A stretch of 64,000 nt of DNA. It comes from Flavobacteriia bacterium (GTDB lineage Bacteria > Bacteroidota > Bacteroidia > Flavobacteriales_D > Crocinitomicaceae). The DNA is taken from contig JACPDW010000010.1 of the NCBI GenBank assembly GCA_016183815.1, forward strand, positions 1-64,000, read 5' to 3'. Position numbers and translations under genes: made by a program. The notes beneath the pieces are model-generated. The model was not told the DNA's origin and did no database searches. It saw only the letters and a list, made by a program, of their open reading frames with translations. Shown here piece after piece: positions 39,801-48,856 of the stretch; within the stretch, counting starts at the first letter, position 1, and each line of letters starts with the position of its first letter.

Positions 39801-41434
39801 AAGAGGAGCTTGAACTATCAACGAATGCTGATCGATCAATAGATATTGAAACGGATTTAGATTTAGTTGGAGCTAATTTCTTTTCATTACATCCTGAACA
39901 AGATTCTTTACAATTTAAGTCTAGACAAGCTCGTTTTAGCATAAGGCAAAAAACAATAACTTGTAAAAAAGTAGAATATATTGAAGTGGGCGATGCTCGT
40001 ATTTTCCCTGATACAAATACTGTGTTGATTAGAAAAAAGGCCAACATGGATCCACTTGTAAATTCAGAAATTTTAGCTAATAAAATTACAAAATTCCACA
40101 AATTTAGAAATTGTGATACTAAAATTCATGCCCGAAGAAAATATGAATCGACAGGTGATTACCCCTATTATGATAAAGACAGCAATGTGACTTTATTGAA
40201 AATGGATAGAATTTGGCTGGATTCAACCTATCAAACTACTGCGACAGGTAAAATTACTGAAAAAAGCAACTTTACTTTAAGTGAACAGTTTTCTTATTAT
40301 GGCGATGTGCTCATCAAGGCAAACGTTCAACACATTAAATTTTCTGGTTCAATAAGGGTGAATCATACTTGTAACAATTTTACTCGAAGTTATATGGCAA
40401 TTTCTTATGAAATAGATCCAAAAAATATTCAAATTCCAATTTCTCCAAAAACATTGAAAAGTATAGATAGTACTCAACTTTTTGTAGGTATTTTATGGAG
40501 AGATTCAAAAGATTTTGAAGAGATAAAAATGTATCCTACCTTTTTATCTGAAGCAGTTAATGTGAAAGACAAAATCGTTTTCTCGTCAGAAGGGTTTTTA
40601 CAATATAATTCCAACACAAGAGAGTTTCAAATTGCAAGCAAAGAAAAATTAGTCAACAGAGCTGAAAAAGGAAATTATCTGGCCTTTAACATTAATACCT
40701 GTTCCTTAAATGGTCTCGGTAAAATTGATTTAGGAGTTGACATTGAGCCAGTTAATGTTGAAGCCATTGGTAGAATAAATTATTACGAGAAAAATGGTCA
40801 AACCACCATGGATTTAACTTTGAAATATGATATTCCTCTTGAAGAAAACTCTTGGGAAAAAATTGCAGATAAAATCAACCTAATTCCAGACTTAAAACCG
40901 ATGGACTTTCTTTCAACCACTTACAAAAGTGCATTATTAGAATGGACAGATCAAAAAACAGCAGATAAAATTGAATCCGATTATACCTTAATGGGACAAA
41001 TTCCTAAAATGCCAAAAGAAGCTAAAGCATCCATTGTAATTTCTGGAATTAAATTAAGTTCATTTTATGACAGCAAATTTGATGAAAAAGGTATCATTTC
41101 AACTACTGATAAGGCTGCAATTGTTAGTCTATTTGGCAAACCAGTATTTAAAATGTTACCAGTAAAAGTGTTTTTCCAACAATTACCTACTTTAAGTGGT
41201 GGAGATAAGTTTGGTTTATATTTTCATCTTCCAGGAAGTAATCAGTACTTCTTAGATTTTTACAAACAAAAAAATGATGGTGAATTAAGAATTTATACTA
41301 GTGATGGTGAATTTATCAATGAAGTTAATGAGTTGAAATCAGACAAGAAAAAATCTAAAAACTTTTCTTATACTCCAACTACAAATAGAGTATATTTAGT
41401 TAAATTTTTAAAATTATTTGGAATAGAGGAATGA
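36809..41434 (+). CDS. Very large secreted hypothetical protein (1541 aa)
   Basis: Signal peptide MKKIAFLLFSLIFFSSFFYAQ; uninterrupted ORF; no motif recognised with confidence. Confidence 0.85.
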   Translation: MKKIAFLLFSLIFFSSFFYAQELKKQKESFIKDFKNLVEPFLKEENKSFVRNELEKTIMDPMGFSDDLTVDMISTYEILKSKNFKPFPIIYNYIYSVCAFMKDKNGKSAFKDWEKIIEKMIENKNQSKMEDFLDFSAGFFSNSVLIHNPTFDWLYRGGSYSFEDPDRPMVIFEGGNLVCGVENTREDKDKNPYVDSIVIYEAKGVFDPFLKKWKAKGGIISWEKVGLPKNETYAELSYYNLSLKSSSLECDTVILHTPYFQKPIKGKLSDRAFRINREEDKTYPQFKSFDKRLKIKQIVPNVDYDGGFSLMGKNFVGIGTGGEPAFIVLHRNSKPFIKLFTQYISINKEMIKCYNALSSIYIGTKDSIFHPNIEFNYDLKTQMIEFVRASKGMGTAPFSNSYHQVDMYIPKLLWKYDSPEIELTYIMGQSLDQRFARLESKNYFDNKLYDRLQGMNKNHPLAAIAEYCFKYDEYVLPEGKMATALGLTIEQAKVILLDLATYGFLNYDVENKIISVNQKLLTFARAKSQKIDYDNLKFEADFRPKKLSGYTDEQIKKETFLQDIQLEYDKKNKYREGLKNFGIFNLGTMEIRMEGIDMITLSDNQRTHVFPTNNNVIIRENRNFDFAGWIISGKLEINTLEANYIYNTHKVNIFKSEKTLLRVNPLQEADGKKPIIVSNELNALVGELLVDDPSNKSGLSKKFTDFPKLNVSKPSLVYYNQKSLFKGAYDSTRFYFTVDPFSMDSLDNFVEKTQRFTGELTSAGIFPKFKEPLKIMPDYSLGFTTKSAENGYPIYGNKAKFDNKILLSSKGLQGAGTITYVESTSISKGLTFLPDSTMGYAEFDNKPVEGGTEFPDIQGQDVYITLVPKNDVLKVKTDINREMTMFNKECRIKGTVYIQPFGASGNGVTTFTDANLGSKKLKFTRWEINSDTANFNVKNNFVVDDEDPLSLKTENLQAHVSFKKRKGEFKSNSGSSRVEFPVNQYLCKIDFFTWFMDKEELELSTNADRSIDIETDLDLVGANFFSLHPEQDSLQFKSRQARFSIRQKTITCKKVEYIEVGDARIFPDTNTVLIRKKANMDPLVNSEILANKITKFHKFRNCDTKIHARRKYESTGDYPYYDKDSNVTLLKMDRIWLDSTYQTTATGKITEKSNFTLSEQFSYYGDVLIKANVQHIKFSGSIRVNHTCNNFTRSYMAISYEIDPKNIQIPISPKTLKSIDSTQLFVGILWRDSKDFEEIKMYPTFLSEAVNVKDKIVFSSEGFLQYNSNTREFQIASKEKLVNRAEKGNYLAFNINTCSLNGLGKIDLGVDIEPVNVEAIGRINYYEKNGQTTMDLTLKYDIPLEENSWEKIADKINLIPDLKPMDFLSTTYKSALLEWTDQKTADKIESDYTLMGQIPKMPKEAKASIVISGIKLSSFYDSKFDEKGIISTTDKAAIVSLFGKPVFKMLPVKVFFQQLPTLSGGDKFGLYFHLPGSNQYFLDFYKQKNDGELRIYTSDGEFINEVNELKSDKKKSKNFSYTPTTNRVYLVKFLKLFGIEE

Positions 41435-42051
41435 GTTTTGAATACATACTTTTTTGTTTAATAGCGTATTTACTTGGCTCGATACCCTCGTCGGTTTGGA
41501 TTGGGAAAAGTTTTCATCAAATCGATGTGCGTGAACATGGGAGTAATAACGCTGGAGCAACTAATACTTTTAGGGTTTTAGGTAAAAAAGCAGGTATAAT
41601 TGTTTTAATGTTAGATATAATAAAAGGTGTTTTGGCTGTTTTGATTGTCGATTTGTTTGTTCAATCAGATGAATACTATTTTGTTCTCTTAAAACTTTCT
41701 TGTGGAATATTGGCTGTTATTGGGCATATTTTTCCAGTATTTGCTCGCTTTAACGGAGGAAAAGGTGTCGCTACTTCTTTTGGGATTTTAATTGGGATTT
41801 TTCCTTTGGCTGCTTTGATTACTTGTTTTGTTTTTTTAATCAGCTTTTTAATTAGTAGATATGTTTCACTTGGAGCATTAATAAGTGCTTTTACCTTTCC
41901 ATTTACAGTTATTTTTGTGTTGAAATACGATAATACTATTTTGATGATTTTTTCAATTCTTCTTTCACTTACAGTAATAATAACTCACCATAAAAATATT
42001 CGACGATTATTGAATGGAACTGAAAATAAAATGAACTTTTTTAAAAAATAA
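41431..42051 (+). CDS. plsY: Glycerol-3-phosphate acyltransferase PlsY
   Basis: LLGSIPSSVWIGK, DVREHGSNNAGATNTFRVLGKKAG, VIGHIFPVFARFNGGKGVATSFG. Confidence 0.96.
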   Translation: MSFEYILFCLIAYLLGSIPSSVWIGKSFHQIDVREHGSNNAGATNTFRVLGKKAGIIVLMLDIIKGVLAVLIVDLFVQSDEYYFVLLKLSCGILAVIGHIFPVFARFNGGKGVATSFGILIGIFPLAALITCFVFLISFLISRYVSLGALISAFTFPFTVIFVLKYDNTILMIFSILLSLTVIITHHKNIRRLLNGTENKMNFFKK

Positions 42052-42108
42052 TCGTATATACGTTTATTGAGGAATCATTAGTTTGATTTCAATATTAAAA
42101 TTTTACGT

Positions 42109-45100
42109 ATGACAAAGTATATTTCCCTGTTATTCTGCTTGTTATTTTATACTCTAAGTTTTGCTCAAAACCCTGAGCCAGAAATAAAAAGTAAAGCAGA
42201 TAAAGCGTTTAAAAAAGAAGATTTTGTTGAAGCAAGCAAATTATATGCTCAATTATTGACTTTTAATCAAACTGATCCATTTTACAACTATCGATATGGT
42301 ATTTGTTTAATGTACAACTCCAGAAAAAAAAATGAATCCATCAAACATTTAACTTTTGCGTCTAAATCTGAGGGCTTTGACAATGAAGTATTTTTTTATC
42401 TCGGAAAAGCTTATCATTTAGATTATCGTTTTAAAGAAGCAATAAATTATTACAATTTATACAAAACAAAAGCAGGCACAAAAATCAACATGGAGTTGGA
42501 TGTGGATAGAAATATCGTTATGTCTGAAAATGGTATTCGTTTGCTGAGTTCTTCTAATGAAGTAATTGTTCTTGATAAACAAGAAATTGAAATACCAAGT
42601 TTTTTTCGAATCTATGATTTAAAAGACATTGGAGGAAATATTATCGTAACCGCTCAATTTCAATCTAAAATTGATAAAAAAAGAAACCATACTCCTTTAA
42701 TACATTTTCCTTCAAACCCTAAAAGAATCTTTTATTCTAGTTATGGTGAAGAAGAAAACAGTGGAAAAGACATTTATATGCGTCAAAGGTTACCTGATGG
42801 AACGTGGTCTTTACCACAAAAAATACAAGGAAATGTAAATACTCCAAGTGATGAAGATTTTCCTTACCTCTCTCCAAAAGGAAATTATTTGTATTTCAGT
42901 TCAAAAGGGCACAATAGTATGGGTGGATATGATATTTTTAGATCGAGATACAATGCAGAAACAAATGAATTTGAAGCACCTGAAAATTTAGATTTTCCAA
43001 TTTCCTCTCCAGACAATGACCTTTTTTATGTAGTAGATTCTTTAGAAGAAAACGCCAATTTTGCCTCAGCTCGTCAAAGTTTGGACGGAAAAATGCACGT
43101 TTATCAAATTAAAGTAGAAAAAATTCCAATTCAATTTGTGGTTGTTAAATCTTTTTTTAGTTCTACAATTAATCCAAATAACAAAAAAGTCAGTGTTGAA
43201 GTATTAGATTATTCCAACGGAAAAAAGATTGGAACGTTTAATTCAAGTACAAAAGGGGCTGTATTATTAACTTTCCCTAAAGGTGGTAAATATGAATATG
43301 TAGTTTCAGTTGATGGTTCTTCCAAAAGTTTTAGACACTTGATAACTATTCCATTTTTGAAAAATTTCAGGCCGTTAAAACAAAAAATAATTCATGAAAA
43401 CGATGCTAATAATCAAGAGACCGTTACAATTCAAAATTTCTTTGATGAAGATTTAGATGATGAATATGAGGTGATTAGAGAAATAGCCATGATGAGAGGT
43501 GAATTAAATCCAAATTCTGACCAATATGATTTAGATAAAATATCTAAAAAAGCGGACAATAGTGAGATCTATTCCAAATTAGGAATGGCAAAATTAAATG
43601 ACACGGAAGTAATTAAGAGATTAGAAGAATTAGTTGAAACACAAGAAAAAAGAAATGAAGACTTAGAAAAAGTCAAAGAAACTTCACTTTCACAATCAAT
43701 GGAAAATATCAAATCCTTAAATGTATTACAAGAAGATCTAAAAAAAACAGTTTCTATAGCTAACTCAAAAAGTGGTGACGATAGAAGAGAAAGTTTTCAA
43801 AATGCAGGTTTAATAGTAAATGAATTAAATTTTTTAGAGGATTATTCAGAAAGACTGATTAAAACAGCTGATTCACTAAATGAAATCATTGACAAAAATA
43901 AAATTGAAATTTCAAAATATAAAAACATTGTCAATGAATTAGATAAATTGCTCAAATCGGGGGACATGAGTGCCTTCATTTCAAAATTGAATAATGATTT
44001 AAGTTCATTGCAGCAATTGCAAAAGGAGAATCCTGAATTTATTTTACCTTCATTATATACTCAAATCATGGCTCAACATGAAGAAATGAATGCCATTGAA
44101 GAAAAAATATTTGAAATTAAAGCCAAAAATTTTACTTTTCAATCTGAGATAGAAAAATTGAAAATAGAAGAAGAAAATGCTAGCGGAAACAACAAAGCAT
44201 CAATTCAAAAGAAAATTGATGAAAAGAAAAATATCCAAACTACTCTTGACAATGAAATCAAAGCACTTCAATTGAAATTAATCAAATCAAATGATCAATT
44301 ATTAAAACTTGAATCTTCATTGGCTTATTTTCAAGATATTTTAAATTCTACCCCACCTCATTCAGATGTTAACTCAAGTCGAGCAAGCAAAGCTTTAAAA
44401 GAACTTGATAATGATAATACTCGAAATCTGAAAACTTATGTTGAACAACAATTAAAAGAACTAGGTGTTGATATGAGGGCATTATCTTCAGAATCAGAAA
44501 AAAAGAAAATTGAACGATACAATAATCAAAAAAGTTTAGCTCGAAATTTGAATTCTACTAATGAAGATTTATTGGCGGATAATACTACAACTAATAATGA
44601 TACTTCTAATGAATTAGCTCCAACGGAAAATAAACAAAATATAAATTCAAATGAAAATCAAAATAATTCCAATAATAAAAATCACGAAGTTTCGGGAAAA
44701 GCTAATAACAATTTAAACAGCGATTCAAATCAAAAATCTAATTCCGAAAACGGTAAAAACCTTACAGACAAGGATACCAATGAGAAAAAAGAAAGTTCTT
44801 CTTCAAATGAAAAGCCAAATACTGAGTCCAAAAACAATTCAACTGAATTTAATAAAAACAAAGAGAACAAGATTTCTAATGAAAATCAAGCGAATTCCAA
44901 TAATAACAATGAATCTGTAAACTCTAATAACAAATCAAACAACGATTCAAATCAAAAATCCAATGCGGAAAACAACATAAATCAATCAATTAAAAACACA
45001 AATGAGAAAAAAGAAGGGTCTTCTTCAAATTCAAATGAAAATCAAAACACAGAATCTAAAAACAATTCAACTGAAAAGAATAAAAATGAGGACTTAACAA

Positions 45101-48100
45101 AAAATAATAATTCGAATGAAAATTTATCCACACAAAATAATATTTCTAACTCAACAAAATTAAGTTCTGAAATTGATACAAATCTTATAAAAAAAATGAA
45201 TAATCCTCAATTTATTGAAGAAAAACTTAACACAAATGTTGAAAAAGCTTCATTAAACAAAACATTTTTAGATTCAAACCCAAATTTAACCGACGATCAA
45301 AAAGAAAAAGCCAAAATCAGACAAGATAAAAAAATTCTTCTCTCAATTGACAGTGATATTCAAAGATTAAAAATTGTCACTTCAAACAATCCTGATAATC
45401 AAGATGCTAAACAGAGTCTTACTCTTTTGGAAGAAAAGAAAAAGTCATTAGAAAATCAGATCCTTGAGAAAGAAAAAGAGTTAGAAACAAAATTCCCTGA
45501 AATAGCAAAAACCACTGCTTGGAACGAGGAACAATTGATTGAGATGACTAATCCAGATTTAGCGAAAGAAATTGGTACTATAAACAATAACAGAACTTTT
45601 TCAGATTATACAAAATCAAAACTTCTAATTGATAAAAATCAAGAATTACTTAACGAACTTTCTTTAGATAAAGAAGTTTTGAAAAAAGATTTAAGTAAAA
45701 ACTTAAATAACACTGAAGCCAAAAATGAGATAAATATGATGGACGCTCTTCTACGAAACACTGAAAAGAAAAAAGAAGAAAGCGAACGTTTTGTGTCTAA
45801 TTATAAAATTAAAGAAACATTAAAAAATTTAGGTTCTGATGAGGAAAAACTTTTAAATGCTGAATTATTAAAACTAAACCCTGTCGTGCTTAAAGCTCGA
45901 AAAGAGTTGCTTAAAGACAACCTTGCTTTTGCTAGTATGCCAGTGAACTCATTAAATGATATCAACAATCAAACGAGCATCTTATCTGGATATTATAACG
46001 CACTTTCTGATAGAATTTATGAATTAGAGAAAAAACAATCAACAAACAAAAAAGATACTAGTCTTGTTTCAGAAATAAAACTTCTTAATCAAGAATTAGA
46101 AATGACTCGAAAAAAACTCGATGAAAACGAATTGAAATCAGATGAATTGGATAAACAAATGTTAGCTGAAAATTATGTTACACTAAACAATGAAATCAGC
46201 TATTTAAAACAAGAAGACAACGAGTTAAAATTAAAAATCAATGATCCAAATACTCCAAAAAAGGAAAAAAAGGAGTTGATGGAAAAAAGAGCTGAAACTT
46301 TGGGTAAACAAGCAGAAACGTATGAAAAAGTAAATGCTTTACAAACAGTAATTTTAAGCAAATATCCTCCTAATAAAATTAGAAATAAAAAAATGTCTAA
46401 AGAACCCCAAAATATATTGGATTCTTTGGCTTATTCTAGATTCAAATTAAATGAAGCTGAAATTAAAGAAGGACTAGTCGCTTACAAGGAACAAAAAAGT
46501 CCTAGTAAAAAAATTAAAATACTTCCAGAATTAATAGAAAAACAAGAGGAGAACAGTATCATTGCTCAACGATTATTATACAATTCCCAATTGAAAAAAC
46601 ATCTAAGACAAGTTACAAGTTATACTACGGACATGTACGCTTTAGAAAGCAAACAATCCATTCAAAAGTCCGTGATTAAATTAAAAAATGCTAAAGATGA
46701 TGCTGAAAAATCTTTAGAAAAAGAAAAATTAGCTCTAACAAAAGCAAAAAAGAAGAAAAAGGATCTTCATATCAAAAAAATTAGCAACATCAAAAAAGAA
46801 ATAGACAACATCGAACTTATTGAGAAAAATTTAGAATTAGAATTATTAAAAAGAGAAAGTTTTGAAAAAGAAATTAAAAAAGAACTTCCAAAAAAACAAG
46901 TTATCGATATTGCAGATGAAAATAAAATGCGTTCTAATGCTCAATATCAAACGGCAAAAGAGTTGTATATTAAAAAGAAATTAGCTCTCGAAGGTATGAA
47001 ACTTATTTTCGATGAATTAGATGAAGGAAAAAATCGATATAATGTTGCTGTGGTCGATTATGCCAACGATCCTAATAGAAAAAACAAACAATATGCTGGT
47101 CAAACTTTTGAGAATTTAAAAAGCAACTTTAAACAGTTTTCAGAGTTACAAAATAAATACCAAGAAATATCTAAAGAATACTCTTCCAATACTTCTGATT
47201 TTCACGATTTAACAAAACTAGAACAGCTTTTTGAAGAAGATATTGAAAAACAAAAACGTGAAGAGGAATTAAAAAACAAAAACATTGTAATCGAACAAGT
47301 AGATATGTTGGCTTATGAAGAAAAATTATCCTTTGAAAACCAAATACCTAATGAGGGTATGTATTATCAAATTATGATTGATAAATCTGATAAGATGTTA
47401 AATATCAGGCTGATGGATAATTTTTCAGATATCAGAGCAATAATGAAAGAAAATGGAGAAACAGAGTTTTATACATCTTTTGTTAATAGTGCTGTAAATG
47501 CAGAGAAGATGTTGTCTGATGTACAAAAATTGTCTTATATTAATGCAAATATTGTAGCTTACCAAAATGGTAAACAAATTCCATTTGTTGAAGCTAGAAT
47601 GATTTCAGATAATGAATACTATACACAACTTGCTTTAAAAGAAAGTAAAGCACAAAAGGGGAAAAATAAAAAAGGGAAAACTAAAGCAAAAGCTAAAACA
47701 ACTAAAGAGACAAACTATTCTGAAGATATCGTTGTTCAAAATAAAAAAGAAAAAAATAGCAATGATTTCGGAAGTTATAATAGTGCTGAAACAAATTCAA
47801 ATTCGAATCAAAGCTCTATTAATTCACAAAAAAATGAAAAGAAAGAGTTTCAATCTTCTGAAAATTTGACAAACAATTCAGTTAAGAATGAAAATAAAAA
47901 TATAGAGAATACTACAACTAATAATTTGTCAAATAATCCAACAAATACTCAACAAAATTCATCTCAAAAAGACAAAACCAATTCTGAAAAAACCACTGAA
48001 ATCAATAATTCTGATAACAATACAATCTCAAAAGAAAAAAGTTCTACAAATAATGAATCAACTGTTGTTGTGGATAAAAACAAAACTTGGAATGAAGTCA

Positions 48101-48480
48101 ATACAAATTCTAATAATCAGAATAGTTATTCTTCAAATAAATCGACTGACAAATATGAAAATCTAAAAAATGCAGAATCTATCGATAACAAAAAAGGATT
48201 GTATTTCACTGTTCAAATTGGAGCATTTTGGAATAAAAAATACCCTTCAAATTTAGCTGGAATTTCACCTGTTTATTCAAAAAGTTTTGATGGAATGATT
48301 CGATATTCTACTGGAATTTTCCACTCCTTAGAAGAAGCAATTCCTGCCAAACAACAAATGATTGCAAATGGTGTTTTTGATGCATTTGTAACCGCTTATT
48401 ATGATGGAAAACGAATTACTATTGCAGAAGCACAACGATTACTCAGCGAAAAAGGGGCTGGAATTTTGGAAAATAAATAA
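42109..48480 (+). CDS. Giant secreted TPR/PD40/coiled-coil/Asn-rich protein with SPOR-like C-terminus
   Basis: TPR (KADKAFKKEDFVEASKLYAQLL), PD40 strands (FPYLSPKGNYLYFSSKGHNSMGGYDIFRS), long Glu/Lys coiled coils, two N/S-rich linkers, C-term YFTVQIGAFWNKKYPSNLAG...IRYSTGIFHSLEEAIPAKQQM. Confidence 0.88.
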   Translation: MTKYISLLFCLLFYTLSFAQNPEPEIKSKADKAFKKEDFVEASKLYAQLLTFNQTDPFYNYRYGICLMYNSRKKNESIKHLTFASKSEGFDNEVFFYLGKAYHLDYRFKEAINYYNLYKTKAGTKINMELDVDRNIVMSENGIRLLSSSNEVIVLDKQEIEIPSFFRIYDLKDIGGNIIVTAQFQSKIDKKRNHTPLIHFPSNPKRIFYSSYGEEENSGKDIYMRQRLPDGTWSLPQKIQGNVNTPSDEDFPYLSPKGNYLYFSSKGHNSMGGYDIFRSRYNAETNEFEAPENLDFPISSPDNDLFYVVDSLEENANFASARQSLDGKMHVYQIKVEKIPIQFVVVKSFFSSTINPNNKKVSVEVLDYSNGKKIGTFNSSTKGAVLLTFPKGGKYEYVVSVDGSSKSFRHLITIPFLKNFRPLKQKIIHENDANNQETVTIQNFFDEDLDDEYEVIREIAMMRGELNPNSDQYDLDKISKKADNSEIYSKLGMAKLNDTEVIKRLEELVETQEKRNEDLEKVKETSLSQSMENIKSLNVLQEDLKKTVSIANSKSGDDRRESFQNAGLIVNELNFLEDYSERLIKTADSLNEIIDKNKIEISKYKNIVNELDKLLKSGDMSAFISKLNNDLSSLQQLQKENPEFILPSLYTQIMAQHEEMNAIEEKIFEIKAKNFTFQSEIEKLKIEEENASGNNKASIQKKIDEKKNIQTTLDNEIKALQLKLIKSNDQLLKLESSLAYFQDILNSTPPHSDVNSSRASKALKELDNDNTRNLKTYVEQQLKELGVDMRALSSESEKKKIERYNNQKSLARNLNSTNEDLLADNTTTNNDTSNELAPTENKQNINSNENQNNSNNKNHEVSGKANNNLNSDSNQKSNSENGKNLTDKDTNEKKESSSSNEKPNTESKNNSTEFNKNKENKISNENQANSNNNNESVNSNNKSNNDSNQKSNAENNINQSIKNTNEKKEGSSSNSNENQNTESKNNSTEKNKNEDLTKNNNSNENLSTQNNISNSTKLSSEIDTNLIKKMNNPQFIEEKLNTNVEKASLNKTFLDSNPNLTDDQKEKAKIRQDKKILLSIDSDIQRLKIVTSNNPDNQDAKQSLTLLEEKKKSLENQILEKEKELETKFPEIAKTTAWNEEQLIEMTNPDLAKEIGTINNNRTFSDYTKSKLLIDKNQELLNELSLDKEVLKKDLSKNLNNTEAKNEINMMDALLRNTEKKKEESERFVSNYKIKETLKNLGSDEEKLLNAELLKLNPVVLKARKELLKDNLAFASMPVNSLNDINNQTSILSGYYNALSDRIYELEKKQSTNKKDTSLVSEIKLLNQELEMTRKKLDENELKSDELDKQMLAENYVTLNNEISYLKQEDNELKLKINDPNTPKKEKKELMEKRAETLGKQAETYEKVNALQTVILSKYPPNKIRNKKMSKEPQNILDSLAYSRFKLNEAEIKEGLVAYKEQKSPSKKIKILPELIEKQEENSIIAQRLLYNSQLKKHLRQVTSYTTDMYALESKQSIQKSVIKLKNAKDDAEKSLEKEKLALTKAKKKKKDLHIKKISNIKKEIDNIELIEKNLELELLKRESFEKEIKKELPKKQVIDIADENKMRSNAQYQTAKELYIKKKLALEGMKLIFDELDEGKNRYNVAVVDYANDPNRKNKQYAGQTFENLKSNFKQFSELQNKYQEISKEYSSNTSDFHDLTKLEQLFEEDIEKQKREEELKNKNIVIEQVDMLAYEEKLSFENQIPNEGMYYQIMIDKSDKMLNIRLMDNFSDIRAIMKENGETEFYTSFVNSAVNAEKMLSDVQKLSYINANIVAYQNGKQIPFVEARMISDNEYYTQLALKESKAQKGKNKKGKTKAKAKTTKETNYSEDIVVQNKKEKNSNDFGSYNSAETNSNSNQSSINSQKNEKKEFQSSENLTNNSVKNENKNIENTTTNNLSNNPTNTQQNSSQKDKTNSEKTTEINNSDNNTISKEKSSTNNESTVVVDKNKTWNEVNTNSNNQNSYSSNKSTDKYENLKNAESIDNKKGLYFTVQIGAFWNKKYPSNLAGISPVYSKSFDGMIRYSTGIFHSLEEAIPAKQQMIANGVFDAFVTAYYDGKRITIAEAQRLLSEKGAGILENK
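44647..45102 (+). repeat. In-frame 228-bp (76-aa) tandem duplication in the Asn-rich linker
   Basis: Unit 1 SNENQNNSNNKNHE...DSNQKSNSENGKN...TNEKKESSSSNEKPNTESKNNSTEFNKNKENKI; unit 2 SNENQANSNNNNES...DSNQKSNAENNIN...TNEKKEGSSSNSNENQNTESKNNSTEKNKNED; the two starts are 228 bp apart. Confidence 0.75.
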
Positions 48481-48488
48481 TATTTTTG

Positions 48489-48496
48489 TAACTTTG
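48489..48496 (+). promoter_or_regulatory. Bacteroidota -7 element TAACTTTG upstream of clpS
   Basis: TAnnTTTG match 18-25 nt before ATG 48514. Confidence 0.45.
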
Positions 48497-48513
48497 ATAT
48501 CACTCTTTATAAA

Positions 48514-48786
48514 ATGACAAAAGTAAAAGAACAAATTGAAACTTTAGCTGTTGAACAAGAAACAGAACTCAAAAATCTAATCGTTTATAATGATGATGTA
48601 AACACTTTTGATTTTGTAATCGAATCTTTAATAAAAATTTGTAAACATGAGTTAGAGCAAGCTGAACAGTGTACTTGGATTATTCATTATAACGGTAAAT
48701 GTCAAGTTAAAGAAGGGTCTTTTGATGAGCTTGCCCCAATGTGTTTATCTCTTTTAAACAGAGGGATTACTGCTGAGGTACAATAA
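48514..48786 (+). CDS. clpS: ATP-dependent Clp protease adaptor ClpS
   Basis: NLIVYNDDVNTFDFVIESLIKICKHELEQAEQCTWIIHYNGKCQVKEG. Confidence 0.93.
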   Translation: MTKVKEQIETLAVEQETELKNLIVYNDDVNTFDFVIESLIKICKHELEQAEQCTWIIHYNGKCQVKEGSFDELAPMCLSLLNRGITAEVQ

Positions 48787-48856
48787 GTGATGATTAAAAT
48801 ATATTTTCTATTAGGAAAATTTATTCTAACCTCAAATAATTCAATAGATTATACTT

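Noticed and set aside
39757-40101. 114-aa minus-strand ORF (also 39305-39505, 38743-38946)
   Set aside because: Antisense to the uninterrupted 1541-aa CDS.
36809-48480. Nonribosomal or polyketide megasynthase as an explanation for the very large ORFs
   Set aside because: No adenylation, condensation, KS or carrier-protein motifs; both are exported structural-looking proteins.
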